The position numbers were made by a program, and so were the translations under genes. The notes beneath the pieces were generated by a model. That model was not told the origin of the DNA. It did not search any database and saw only the letters and a list, made by a program, of their open reading frames with translations. From Persicaria tinctoria (Eukaryota; Streptophyta; Magnoliopsida; Caryophyllales; Polygonaceae): DNA of 64,000 nt. Positions 33,426-44,787 of this stretch are shown one piece after another. Each line of letters starts with the position of its first letter. Positions within the stretch are counted from its first letter, which is position 1. The stretch lies in NCBI GenBank assembly GCA_037127255.1, contig JBANSL010000006.1:85918107-85982106 (forward strand), in the 5' to 3' direction.

Positions 33426-33555
33426 GATATATATATATACACACACATATATATGTACACACACACACATGTGTGTGTGTGTATACACATATATATATAT
33501 ATATATGTGTATACACACACATATATATATATACACATATATGTATATATATATA

Positions 33556-33653
<98 letters not shown>

Positions 33654-33772
33654 ATATGTATATGCATATATATGTACACACACACACATATATATATATA
33701 TATATGTGTGTGTGTGTATGTATATGCATATATATGTATATATGTATATATATATATATATATATTTATTTA
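33426..33772. repeat. Long AT/TATG/CA compound microsatellite
   Basis: About 350 bp of (AT)n interspersed with (CACA), (TGTG) and TATGTATG phrases; the pure (AT)n core spans about 33558-33644. All overlapping open frames (Tyr-Ile repeats on both strands) are artefacts. The array is self-complementary and could form cruciforms. Its length may be unreliable in an assembly. Confidence 0.95.
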
Positions 33773-34545
33773 TTTATGCGAGTTTTTCAATTATCTGCTT
33801 GTATGATTGTGTGATATATGTGTTCAGAGTGGCTAGAGACGTATACTCAGTGTACTCTCGTTATGTACTTAGGTGATACTCTGTGATCATGACTATGTAT
33901 GTTGTACTCTTCTTTTGCCGATCTGCTAGCCAGGTAAGTCTCTTCGGAGCATACTCAGATTGAAATAGAGATATTCCCTGCTTTAGATGCATAATATACT
34001 AGGTGCTTGCATTTATAATAAAGCATGCCATTGCACTCATGATTGAGCATTCGTTTACTCATTGCTTTTGTAAACCGGAACGGTCGTTATCTGTAAAGTA
34101 ACTAGAGTCTTTGCTAGGGTTATAGGATGACCTAGTCCTATCGGGTCCCGTCCTGAGTCAATTGAGTCTTTTGAAATTCCTTTACTTATATTATGAGCAT
34201 GATTGCGAAATCTACCTGTGGGCTTTATTGTGGGGCGGGTTGGGAATGCGTGCCGCCCGATTAGTATGCAATGCATTCACGAGCTCTCTAGTCTTCGCCC
34301 TATCTAGAGGGGGGTGGGGGTAGGAGAGGGATATACCACTTGGTATTATGTGCTAAGGCCTTATTATTATTATGCCCTTGATCTTAGGAGCATGTTAGTA
34401 TATTAATATTCTGCCACACATCTAGAAGTATGTTTATTAGGTATAGCGTATATGTGTGCTTCTGGCCGGGATGCAGAGCCAAAGTTTGCATCGATCTGAT
34501 CCCTCACACTATCAATATTTTTAGGTATCCGTTATGCTTACTACT

Positions 34546-35352
34546 TTTTTTTTTTTTAAAGGTTAATATATTGCAAGAAAAGAAATAATTACATAGTACA
34601 AAAGTGTGGTTTAGTGATGTAGGTCACTATACCGAGGCTACCAAAATTATGGAACAATTAAGTTGTTCCAATCTATGGGTGTGTTGAGCCTAGGGCTCGG
34701 GGTAACCCCATGTCTCTTCAAGCCAAAGCTATCAGAAGTCGGGCCTACCCCCTAGAATTGTGAGAGCATAAATCCCCCTTCGGCTAGGCCATCAAGGGAT
34801 TTACAAACTCACAACCTAGCACACCAAAACAATAGGCTAAGCCCGAATGGAAGATATGAAAATGTAGTGCACATCCGGGCATGTAAGCCTTTGGTTATCT
34901 AGGCTATGGAAGGTGTGAAATGAGTGCAAAATTACATTATAGTGAACAACCTTCTTAAGGTTCAATAAACCAACCAAAAACAGTAGCTAGTTGGGTTATC
35001 TTGTAGCCTGGATTAGCCCTCCCTGTATAGTTGGAGCTGGTCTGAATTGCATGCCAAAATCGTGTGAAAGGACTTTGTAGACGTGTATCTTAACCATGTG
35101 CACAATCTCCTCTACAGTTTTGCTAGTGTTCTCGAATACTTTCTCATTTCTAGCTTTCCAAATGAAGTATACAGTGGCTGCCAGTGCTGATCTTTTAGCC
35201 TTAGAGCTCCATCCTTTTCCTTTTGCTTCTTTCTTAAGCCATTTGAGACCACTTCTCAGGGTGCTCATTCCTCTCCACAGTCCAAGCCAAGCCTTCACCT
35301 GTGACCAAACATTTCGAGAAAAAGTACAAGCAAAAAATAAGTGTAGATGGGA
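34546..35352 (-). mobile_element. 5'-truncated LINE with 17-bp target duplication
   Basis: Flanked by the perfect direct repeat CCGTTATGCTTACTACT at 34529-34545 and 35353-35369. It starts on the plus strand with a T run (34546-34557), the poly(A) tail read backwards, so the element is in minus orientation. Only the last ~800 bp of a LINE remain, with the 3' end of the reverse transcriptase open frame at 34996-35298. Target-primed reverse transcription that stopped early explains all of this. It sits in the Tekay-like LTR. Confidence 0.93.
34996..35298 (-). pseudogene. C-terminal end of a LINE reverse transcriptase polyprotein
   Basis: The 100-residue frame contains KRSALAATVYFIWKARNEKV, the signature found just before the end of plant L1-type polyproteins (after zf-RVT). 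The stop lies near 34996, followed by a ~440-bp 3' UTR and the tail. The rest of the protein was never copied into this locus. It is from the same class of element as the zf-RVT piece at 26190-26640, but the two fragments do not overlap, so identity cannot be compared. Confidence 0.8.
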
Positions 35353-35540
35353 CCGTTATGCTTACTACTATTGATGCTGATTTGACTCCATGACCGCCGG
35401 GTCTAACATGGCGGAAAGAGAGAGTTGAGATTTCGACTTCAACAATTTAATTACGGCTCGAATTTGAATGGTTGATCATGTTTTGACCCGGCTCTGTCGT
35501 GGCACCCCCCTTTGTATTATGCTAGAGTTACGACATTTAC

Positions 35541-36392
35541 AAGGAATTTCCCCAAGGATTCCAACGATCCCTTCGAACATGGGTATGAAATCTCACTTTG
35601 AAAACATTGGTTTTGAATTTCAAACCTTCAACCTGTACTCAGGGCAGAAGATCCTAATGAGGGGTTTTATCCCTTGAAACGTAACCCGAGAATCATAATC
35701 CTATGACATCAAAAACATCAAAATCAGAGCTAAACTGATTTTGATGATAATGTTGATTTCAATTCAAGGACTGCATGACATTGGCAATGGCAAATGGCAG
35801 AGCATTACTAAAACAAAAATTGAAGAAAATAAAAAAGGTAAGCATTGGCCATCACATGTAGGATTCACATCACATGTGGTTATAATTTAGCTTTAATTCA
35901 TGTACTCTTTAGAACTTTGTTTGAAATGGTCATAACTAAGTGGGACAAGGGAGTCAAATGCAGATAACCAATCGAAGACTCCAAAAGAGTGTTGAAGGAT
36001 CGATGGGTTACAAGAGTGAAACCCATAAAGGGAAGTTGTGTGTAGGCTGAGAGTTATTTAAATTAATTTACCAGATGTGTTCCTAAATAAGCTAGTTAAG
36101 ACATCTGAAGGGTAAAGGAACCCTCAATTTTACATTGGAAGCTAGTTAAGAGAGATGAGTTATTCACAAGCCTACTGGCTACTGCATTCAAATATTTCAC
36201 AAAGAAGATTATAACCATTACAGAAATCCTACCAAGATTTCCTGGACAGCCCCCCAAAGAAGCTAGTTAAGACGTATGGGCTCCCTCGAGGCAACAACTT
36301 ACAACACACATGCATCTAGTAAATATCATAACATGAAGTAAGTAAGAAAACAAGGAATTATGCAGGACGTGACATATCAAATGAACGATTTG
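35541..36392. other. Intergenic sequence without recognised features
   Basis: AT-rich, with the phrase GAAGCTAGTTAAGA(C/G) recurring at about 36095, 36140 and 36260 (degenerate, irregular spacing). No coding frame, tRNA or element end seen. Confidence 0.4.
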
Positions 36393-36462
36393 TAGCCTAT
36401 GTGGGATTCGAACCCACATCCATGTGTATGACACATTGCTCTACCATTTGAGCTAAAAGGCT
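36393..36462 (-). tRNA. tRNA-like gene, CAT in a shortened anticodon loop (Met-like, possibly a pseudogene)
   Basis: The minus strand folds as a cloverleaf: acceptor AGCCTTT with ATAGGCT (one mismatch), D arm GCTC-AAATGGTA-GAGC, T arm GTGGG-TTCGAAT-CCCAC with a canonical T loop and box B. The anticodon arm is ATGTG-TCATA-CACAT: a perfect 5-bp stem but a loop of only five bases instead of seven. An alternative 4-bp stem gives the loop GTCATAC with T before CAT and A after it, i.e. anticodon CAT (Met), but then the stem/linker lengths are unusual. Total is 70 nt with no CCA encoded. It may be a diverged organelle-derived or decayed tRNA gene. Confidence 0.65.
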
Positions 36463-37224
36463 AATTAATACTCCATATCTAATCTTCAATCACAACAATA
36501 GATCTTCAACCACATCATGCATGTAGAGTATAAGAGTATAATACCCCTATTCACTGGCAATAACCAACGACATAATAGTTTCTCATCTATTTACCAAAAG
36601 AACACATAATTAGATATTAGTGATGTCAACAAAAAAAGATATTAGTGATGATAACATTGATAAATAATGAAAATGATGTCAAATTAAAGCATGTGAAATA
36701 TAAATGTAGTAATTGAGAAGTTGAGTGAATTTCGATAATGATTTATTCACCTTGAACTCTTCATATCATCATTCATATCAACATAGCATAAAAGCTTGCA
36801 CAGTAACACGAATAATGCTTGATCACATATAAGCTAATTTTGCTATGTAATACGAGTCGTGTTTGACCATTTTTTTAATTATAAGGGCTGGCTTTTCATG
36901 ATGATAAGGATGCTCAAAACAAGCAACTGGTTGCTGATGTAGTTAGCTTTAAGAACCCCAAATTCTATAATACTAGAAAACCTAATTTCAGACACTGAAG
37001 AACCAAACAAAACATCCCAATTTCACATTAGCCCCAACTTAATGACTTAGATTCACAATTTTCGCATATAACAAACTAAAAACTCTCAATTTTGCATAAA
37101 CAACACACAATTCGGTAGAAAATACAAGAAATTTCATAGAAATTGAGTAGAGAACACAATTCCATTACTCAAAAGCCCCAATTTCAAACCCTAATTTTCA
37201 AAGAAGATAAGGAGTAAGAAATAC
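36463..37224. other. AT-rich intergenic sequence or possible intron
   Basis: No coding frame of note. If the small exon at 37225-37302 is real, this would be its first intron and beyond, but no convincing next exon was identified. 36880-36955 on the minus strand has a short open stretch without recognisable similarity. Confidence 0.3.
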
Positions 37225-37302
37225 CTCCACATGTCGCGACTGCGCCGCCGTGCTCAGATACCGAACTCCAGGCCGGTCCTTCTCCCTATCACCGGACTCC
37301 AT
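37225..37302 (-). CDS. Possible first exon of an unrecognised gene (26 codons)
   Basis: ATG at 37302 in a GC-richer island opens 26 codons (begins MESGDREKDRPG, ends AAQSRHVE) and runs to a perfect donor GAG|GTATTT at 37224, phase 0. Upstream on this strand is a GAACGAAC-rich leader like a plant 5' UTR, and downstream lies a T-rich intron-like stretch. No further exon or known family was recognised. It may be a truncated gene end or chance. Confidence 0.35.
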
Positions 37303-37429
37303 TCCAATTCGCTCCAGAGGATGGTCGTTCTCTTCGGCGTTCGTTCTGTGTTTCGTTCGATGCGTTCGTTCAATTTCTTCCTTTTTTTTTAATTCAAAGG
37401 TAATGGAGAAAGATGGGATCTGTTAAAAA

Positions 37430-37560
37430 TAACCCTCGGAGGGCGCGAGGCGAAATATCCCCAAATCTCAGGGGTACCATGCGAATATTGTCAAACTTCT
37501 GTACACCTCGCGAAAATTGCAATACCTCAGGGGTACCTCGCGAAATTTCCGAATAAAATT
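37430..37560. repeat. Short repeat GGGGTACC...CGCGAAA
   Basis: The phrase AGGGGTACCATGCGAATATT, then CACCTCGCGAAAATTGC, then AGGGGTACCTCGCGAAATTT occurs within 110 bp. It interrupts the Ulp1-associated gene remnant just before its catalytic domain would be expected. It could be the end of an unidentified DNA transposon, similar in style to the GGACAAATT leader of the GC-rich repeats. Confidence 0.45.
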
Positions 37561-40500
37561 TAAACTCAAATTCCATATCAACATCTTTCAACCGAATGTG
37601 AGAAGCAGCAGCCAGTTTAGAATCAAGGCGGATACTAAATTTTTCAAAACGGTCATTAAAGTCATCTCCAGGGGGATTTGGGGCAAATTGCTGGAAAAAA
37701 ATAAAAAATAAAGAACAAGGAAATAAACACATGTAGAATGGTAAAAAATAGAAAAAAATGAGATGGAAAATAAAAAAGAAAAATACAACTTACAAAATAC
37801 AAAATAGATATAAAAAGCCTTGATGGAGAAACATCACTTCTGTATTGTTCTTTATGATTAAGGACAGAAGCCCATGCGCTCACAACAGAGAAAACAACTT
37901 CAAAATCTTCTTCAAGGGATTTAAAATCAGCTCTAATAACTTCAACAAATGAATTCTTAAAAAGAACTTCACTGCAATAGGCAAACATTAAAGTACAAAA
38001 AATAAATATAAGTCACAGAAACTTAAATATAAAAAGATAATTAAATAATAAAAAAAAAGACTTACACGTTAAAAGCTGACTTCTTAGGTAAATATGCACA
38101 AATGCAATGCTCAATGTCAGACACACGCTCATTCACATCAACAAACCTAGAATAGTAAGGACTTTCCAAGGAATCAACAGGCTTTGGTACCCTCTTACAC
38201 CCAACATCTTTCTCAATTTGATCTTCCATAGAAACATCTGAAACAACAGGGCAACCCCTAGTAGACCTACGTAAAGGCAAGACAATATGAGACTTTTGCT
38301 TCCTCTTAAACACTTTAGGAGTTGCACAATGAATGTCACTTGATGTTCATATACCTAAAGAAGAAGCATCATCTCCACCAGCATATTCCTTGGCAATATC
38401 GAAAAAAGAGGTAGGAACACCAGATACACCATCGACAACATTCGGTGCAACTCTGATATCTTTTTGTGCATCAATATTGGAGTTGGGTGCAGGGACAAAA
38501 CCCTTTTATGTAGACTGGTCAGACATGGAAAAATCTTGAGCAATTTCCTCTTCAGTATATTTATTTAGAGATTTGAAGGCAAGATCAGAACCAAAAAGAC
38601 CAAACGATGGCTCAGCAGGAAGATTCATATGCATAGTCCCCTTGCCCTTAGCTACTGCAGAATCACCCTTCTTCCCAGCATCACATTTATTCTCAAAACA
38701 AATACCACCAAGCCCACCTCCAGCTACATTCCCAAATAAACCAAAAGGATGATCGGCCTGACCAGACGATTACCTTTATTCATGTAAGCTAACTCAATTT
38801 GAGCAAGAGCGTCTAAAAACACAGGATTTGACCATAAAGGATCCTGGGAGGAAATCCAGATAGAAGCAAGGCAGTCACCTAAATCAGAATGATCTGCAGG
38901 AGCATAACCACCCTTATCACCGTCAAACTCCAAAACCATCAGCTTCTTGGCAACATTACTAAGTGTTTTAACCATTTCATTCTCTTTAAACTCAGGAGGA
39001 ATTTTATGAGCCAAATCAACAAAATCAGATATTAAAGTAGCAAGGGCAACAATTTTTTGAGCAAAGGATTGAATAAAACTCTACAAGGAAAAACACACAC
39101 ACACACACACAAAAAGAACCAAAATCAAATAAAACATCAAATAATATTACAAAAAAATCACTTATGTATATGAAACAACAAAAACCTCAATAGAAGATGA
39201 TTTTTTTCTAGAAACAGATGGATTGTCAGAAGAAGTAGCTGAAGGAGCAGCACATGGAGAAATAGGTTGATATGTAGGAACAGATTGACGTTCCTCAATT
39301 CTACCACGTCCAAAGCCTCCACTTGAAAGATCATCATCCTCACGCTCACGAAGCAGAGGTGATGTCAAACCCATAAAAACAGGGAAAGATCGAGTTACTC
39401 TCCTCAACAAAGTACTTGAGAATAACTTCACCTTATCAATATAAAACAACTAACCAACACAAACAAACAAAAAAAACAAGAAAACAGATCAGAAACAAAG
39501 TAACTAAAAAATGAATTACATTAGGAAAAAAAATACAATTACACAGTAAAATAATAAGGCCAAAAGCTTCAATATGAAATATAAATATCACTGGAAACCA
39601 AATAATTATAAATACAAGAGATGATGCTATAATAGCACAACAAAATAGTATAAAATGCAAAAGAGAGGGTAAAAAAAAACTCACAATGAGGAAGAGAATA
39701 GGACCTCTGAATTGACTGGTCTTGTTCTTTTCCCAAATTTTCTTTGAATCCACTAATCTTTCAAGAACAAAAGCACACCTATTCAATTCTTTGAAGTCTT
39801 CATTTCCACACAAAACTTTAATCACGATGTGATTAACATTGCCATTTTGGTTGCTGTCCACAAGCAAGGAATGAAATAACACAACAAAGTTGACAATAAA
39901 TTGATCGCTAGCAGCAACATCAGCAACCATATGATCAGTAAGAACAGATGGATTAATGGGATCTCCAACAGAAAACAAACTCTTCCACTTCGTAAGAATA
40001 TCTGACTTCTCTTTAGAAGTCTTCATGCATATCAAATTCTAGCCCATAGGCAAGCCTAATGTAATATGGACGTCAAGTTTAGTAATATCTAACTTACTCC
40101 CATCAGCCAACACCAAGCTACATATGTTCGCATCAAACTGCTCAACCAACCAATGACAAAGACACAGAGGAAGATAATGAATTTCCAAACCTAATAAACA
40201 ACCAAAACCTATCTTCTTGATACAATCCTTCTGTTTATCATTAAATCTAGCCAATGCACAAACAAACGCACGAGGATTTGACATTGTTTTCAAAGAGGGG
40301 TATTGATTAGCCCTTCTAATCCTCGACTTCTTAACAAAAACAGCACCAGCCCTAACATCTTGGGGAGCAGTTGTTGATTGTAGTGGAAAATCAGAGGCCA
40401 CAGACTGCACATTAGTCCATTCAGATTGCAAATTTTCTCCAACAGTTGGTTGCCTTTCCTTGTCAATAGGAACATCAACTCCAGAAGGGACATCATCAGT

Positions 40501-40660
40501 CACATTGGGCGGGAAATTAGTAGACGAAATTTCAGGACTAGGAGATGAGGAAATACCATGAGACACAGCTTTGGATAAACCACCTAATCTATTACGATTT
40601 TCCCTTGATTGACGTAGAAGAGTCACATTATCTTCTGATTCAATATCCATTGACACCCCT
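37560..40660 (-). pseudogene. Ulp1/C48-associated transposon gene, decayed and lacking the catalytic domain
   Basis: Minus-strand pieces in the family order. 40656-39690: RANQYPSLKTMSNPRAF, then IGFGCLLGLEIHYLPLCLC and LDITKLDVHITLGLPMG, an in-frame TAG at 40039-40041, then a helical part ending at a GTGAGT donor. 39449-39180: LYIDKVKLFS then GGFGRGRIEE. 39060-38760: a helical segment. 38313-38062 and 37988-37790: the linker leading to the protease (FKSLEEDFEVVFSVVSAWAS). The His/Asp/Cys core of the Ulp1 (C48) protease should follow but the sequence changes to a repeat at 37560. Such genes are carried by plant MULE-type transposons. It is non-functional. Confidence 0.6.
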
Positions 40661-41570
40661 TCCCCATCTGATACAGAAACCCAGGGGAATCATGTGCCAA
40701 ATAAATAGCTTTAGGAGCAGAATGGGGGGGGGGGGGGGCGAGATTTCTTAATACGTTTTGAACGATAAGGCACAACAGCTAGAGCTTCACCATTAACCTT
40801 AGAACTTGTTCGTTTACCTATAAGGAATAACATATCAAAAATATAAACAAACATAAAAACCCTAACACCAATAAACTAAACATAAATAGCAATAAATATA
40901 TAAAATTGACAAAGGACAATAAATGAACACCAGAAATTAACATAAACCGAACACAAAAAAGAGTATAAACACAAATTCACAAAGAACATTACTACTATCA
41001 AACGCCTAAGATCATAAACGTCTATAAAACAAAAAATAGAGAAATAAACAATGGATAAATCACCGAAAAAGAAAACAAAACAGCTTGAATAGACAAAGGT
41101 ACACAACATTTGCACAACTACAAGCACTAAGACATAAAATCGTTGAACAAAAGGGAAAAAACAAAAAACGCACAAAATCGAAGAAAAAAGAAAACCCTAA
41201 CAACCAGGACAAATTAAATAGGTGAGAGTAACAGCAAATCAATGACGTACCTACTGAAGAGCTCGACATTATGAAAGGACAACAACAAAGATAACGCAAA
41301 AAGATCGCCGGAGATCAAGGACGCAGAGGAACGAGCAATTGAACGAGAGAGAGAGAGAGAAAAGAAGATCAGAGCTGAAAAGGGTTCAAACGAAAACAAA
41401 TGAAACGGAAATAAAAATACGGACAGCCCAACGCAAACAAGCCCATCTCCGTCCAGGAAAGACTAATCCGAGCCCAATTGTGTTAATTAGGGAAATTTTA
41501 CACCTTAAGCAAATTTTACACCCTAAGGATATTTTACATTTGAACATTTGCCTACAAATATAATACATAA
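40661..41570 (-). other. Upstream flank of the Ulp1-associated gene
   Basis: Contains a G homopolymer at about 40723-40738, AT-rich sequence to 41220, and a (GA)n tract at about 41344-41360 in what would be the leader region of the minus-strand gene. 41490-41560 has two similar phrases ATTTTACACC(T/C)TAAG. No independent gene was recognised. Confidence 0.4.
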
Positions 41571-42209
41571 AAAGTCATGTTTACCTCCAATTTAATGCTT
41601 ATTCATTTAATGATTCATCTTTTCTACTTTTTTTTTTGTTTCTATTCCATAAAATGTGAAAAATACGTAGAAAATATTTGGCCCAAAGGCTTTTTCCATC
41701 AGCCCATTTAGTAATTGTCTCAGGAGTTTGGATTTGATAGCAAATGTCTAGATTTTTTTCATAATACCAAGTTTACCCTTACCCTTATATTAAATGTCCA
41801 GATTCTACTCCTCCCCGGTGGCTGCTGGCTATGCCTACAACACCGCCATCTTCTCCTATCGCTCCCCTCTGGCCCGAGTCCCTCTCTTGCGATGATTCTT
41901 ACTCCGATCTCATCACCTTCTTCTTTGATGGTGAGGCTGATGTCTTCGGTGGTGAGGCCGATGATTGATTATCTCTTGACGTTCATTGTGGTTGTTTAGA
42001 TCTCCGAGGATCTTTGGTTAAATAAGCTTGATTTTGTCTACTATTTGCAATTAATTTCAGGTGCGTCACCTCTAATCTCGGTTTTGGTGACTACCGCTTC
42101 TTAAATCCATCTTCATCTTGGTGATGAGATGCTACAAGAGCGCCTTCCTCAACCTCAGAATCCTTCGTTTCGTTCATTTTGCCTTCGGTTTCTAAAATGG
42201 GGGTTGCAA
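41571..42209 (+). other. Possible host gene piece interrupted by the second Athila-like element
   Basis: A short plus-strand frame of 45 codons starts at 41831 (MPTTPPSSPIAPLWPESLS) and stops near 41968; its base composition is coding-like (GC-richer) but no family is recognised. The Athila-like element inserted at 42209, and the plus-strand sequence on its far side (51615-51804) also looks coding. Whether they belong together is unknown. Confidence 0.3.
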
Positions 42210-42696
42210 TGATAATGCATATTTCATATAGGCATTATAGGTATTTCTTATTGCATGTAGATAGGAGTTTTGCATATGTTTACTCTAGTTTCATATATTG
42301 CTTGTGAAGTATTCGAGTTCGGAATCTACGCTTTTTTAGTTTTTATTCTACAGAGTTACATTCCAACCTTGGAAGGATCTTGTAAGAGCTTAATAGACAT
42401 GTTTTGGAGCATATGAAAGCTGAGAAAGAGACTAGAAAGGAGCAAGGAAGCAGAACATTGAAGATAATTGAGGAAAAGAGGAAAATCTGTCACTAAGTAT
42501 GGCGGCACACCGTGCTTTAGGCGGCGCCCGCCGTGCCTTTGTTCCCAGCGATTGCGATTTCTGATCCGAAGATTCTATTTCCTATTATTATATTATTACA
42601 TTTCTAGGGTTTCACGACTCTTAATTAAGTTATTTCTGTTAGTTCCAGTTGTGTGTAGCATAAGGATTGTGAGACAATGAACACAATTAGAGAGAG

Positions 42697-42732
<36 letters not shown>

Positions 42733-43517
42733 GGCCTATGAGTTGCTAAACTCATAGTTTCACCTGTGATTCAAAGACATGGTTGTTTAGATTGTGAGGA
42801 TTTGATTCTATTTAGTTATTCATATTCATATGTATCATCTTGTGCTTATTGATTATATTTGTGTTCCTTTCTATGATTGATCACCATATTAGGAATTGCA
42901 TCTTAGCTATGAATCTGTTGTTGTATTCTTGATAGCAAACGAAGGTATTGAAATAGTGATATTTCTTTGTCTTTATAGTGGATTATTTCAGTTGATTTAT
43001 GTTGAAAAGTGTCTATTAGGGCTGATCTAGGGTTGTTCCGGTTTTTCTTAATTGCAATGAATCAATATCACAATTGGTCTAATTACTTGAATCTTTAATG
43101 CTATTCTTTAGTGATATTGAATAAGATTATTGTATCCCTACGGATCTCTCAACTTTAGTCAAGTAGACATATGTTTATAAGTAAGTAATGAATCAATCCT
43201 ATGACCATGAATCTCAACCATTGTCAGAGAATTACAGGTGAAATATCTTCTCGACCTTATTATCAATTTACTTTGCAATCATAAACTTGGTTACTTTAAT
43301 TCTTGGCTATTTATCATAAATCATTGTTTTTTCATAAGAGTTATTGAGTAGTAAATCGTTTCTCCCTATGAGTTCGACTCCGGACTTCAAGGCTATACTA
43401 GTAGTTATTTGGTTTATCAAGTTATTAATTTGATAATCTATTGGTTTTGTGTTTGAATTTGGATTTTATTACTATTTGGTAAAGGGTGAAAGTGCCAACG
43501 GCGTTCGTCTCGCACCA
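42210..43517 (+). mobile_element. 5' LTR of the second Athila-like element (1,308 bp)
   Basis: Colinear with 50313-51614, for example GTATTCGAGTTCGGAATCTA at about 42311 and 50413, and GTGTGGCATAAGGATTGTGAG-type text near 42655 and 50755. It carries a (GT)n microsatellite at about 42700-42730 where the 3' copy has (GA)n. Substitutions are frequent, so insertion is older than that of the first Athila-like element. It also contains the GGCGGCGCCCGCCG motif at about 42520. Confidence 0.9.
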
Positions 43518-43522
43518 AATTC

Positions 43523-43541
43523 TTGGCTCCGTTGTCGAGGA
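43523..43541 (+). promoter_or_regulatory. Primer binding site of the second Athila-like element
   Basis: TTGGCTCCGTTGTCGAGGA lies five bases inside the 5' LTR end and follows the Athila-type site TGGCGCCGTTGCCGGGGA with three substitutions. Together with the LTR end it fixes the plus orientation. Confidence 0.8.
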
Positions 43542-43633
43542 GAAGAAAGAAGTTTGCTTTTCTTTATCTCTTTCATTGATTCTTTCTTTTTGTTTTTGTT
43601 TTCATTTTTTCTATGAGTCTTTTGTGTGTTTGT

Positions 43634-44787
43634 ATGGTTCAAACTAGATCTTCTAATTCATTACCTTTGTCTTTTGATTCTGAGATTGAAAGATCTCTTA
43701 GGTTGAAAAGAAGGCTCGAGTTTGACGCAAATAAGGACCCTGAGAAAACTAAAGAAAACTAATTTGAGTGCTCAACCACTTGCAATTAGACTTTCTAATC
43801 TCCCCGTGGGTTCAAGATTTGAGTATAAGTCGAATTTGTCTACTATTTTACCTTAATTTCATGGATTGCCTAGGGAGGAACCAAACAAGCACCATGCTAC
43901 CTTTGTGAGTGTTTGTGATAGACTTAGACCCCAAGGCCTTGACGATGACCAATTGATTTTGAGAGTGCTCCGTTTTATCTTGAAAGATTCTGCAAGCGAT
44001 TGGCTTCATATAGGAGACATTAAGGAGTTAGAGGAGTTCATAAGTTGGATAGTTCTAGAGATGGTCGCAAGGATGATCTAGATAGACTTACGGAGATAGT
44101 GAATAAGATGGCTATGCAAATGAATCAATCTCAACAATCTAGACCTTGTGGTGTTTGTGCAGATCCAACTCATCCGAATGATAAGTGTCCTTTGATTCAA
44201 GAGGATATCGTTGATGTGAATGCTATGGATTATAGACCTCGCCGCAACTTTGGTAATAATGGTTACAATCAGAGCTATAATGCGAACTACCAAAGTGGAT
44301 TCAATGGCAGAGGTCAGCAGCTACACGTTCCTTATCAAATAGGACAATGTGAGAACCGTCAAAGACACACTGAAGAGGATATAGATGAGACATTGTGTTT
44401 GTTGTTGGACAAAATGGATGGTCAAGAAAAGTTGTTGAGTCAAATGGCTAATGAGATTGGAGAATTGAAAGCAAATGATTCGGGGAAGTTGCCATCACAA
44501 GTGGTGGTGAATTCGAAGGAGAATGTGAGTGTCATGATCCTTAGAAGAGGTAAACCAGTGAATGTGCCCACTGGGAATATTGAAAAGAGGCCTAAGGAAG
44601 TGATTGATGTGGGAGAAGCAGATGACAAAGAGTCGAAATTACAAACTGTTGATGATGGCGCCCGCTACCCCTCACCACGGTGCCCCCCGCCCCCTCCACT
44701 GACGGGACCGATTTTTTACGTTGTTGAATCCACAAGAAATCATCTAAGGAGTGGTGTTTTGAGGTTTCAAGACTTGCACCACCCTTT
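43634..44787 (+). pseudogene. Athila-like Gag remnant with internal deletion
   Basis: Begins at the ATG at 43634 (MVQTRSSNSLPLSF), and continues with several stops and frame changes. RVLRFILKDSASDWL (about 43950-44000) is the capsid helix common to Athila Gag. The capsid segment that should follow is missing: the sequence jumps directly to a linker and DRLTEIVNKMAMQMNQ. A zinc knuckle CGVCADPTHPNDKC follows at about 44147, then the C-terminal part with LPSQVVVNSKENVSVMILR, which precedes the protease. It is cut by the solo LTR at 44788. Confidence 0.82.

Larger units (their letters stand above)
31643..35540 (+). mobile_element. Tekay-like LTR, interrupted and expanded (right end approximate)
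   Basis: Starts TGTAAAGGCTGGG directly after the polypurine tract. Internal landmarks are CTCTTTAAAG at about 31977 (TATA-like), a GC-rich (GCGAGCG) stretch at 32600-32880, a large AT microsatellite at 33426-33772 and a LINE insertion at 34546-35352. The right end is tentatively the GTTACGACATTTACA near 35526-35540. Reading frames in the GC-rich part (32110-32890) are considered chance products. The LTR would be about 3.1 kb without the LINE. Confidence 0.6.

Noticed and set aside
33293..33876. Long open frames encoding Tyr-Ile or His-Thr repeats on both strands
   Set aside because: They are translations of the AT/CA microsatellite and have no coding meaning.
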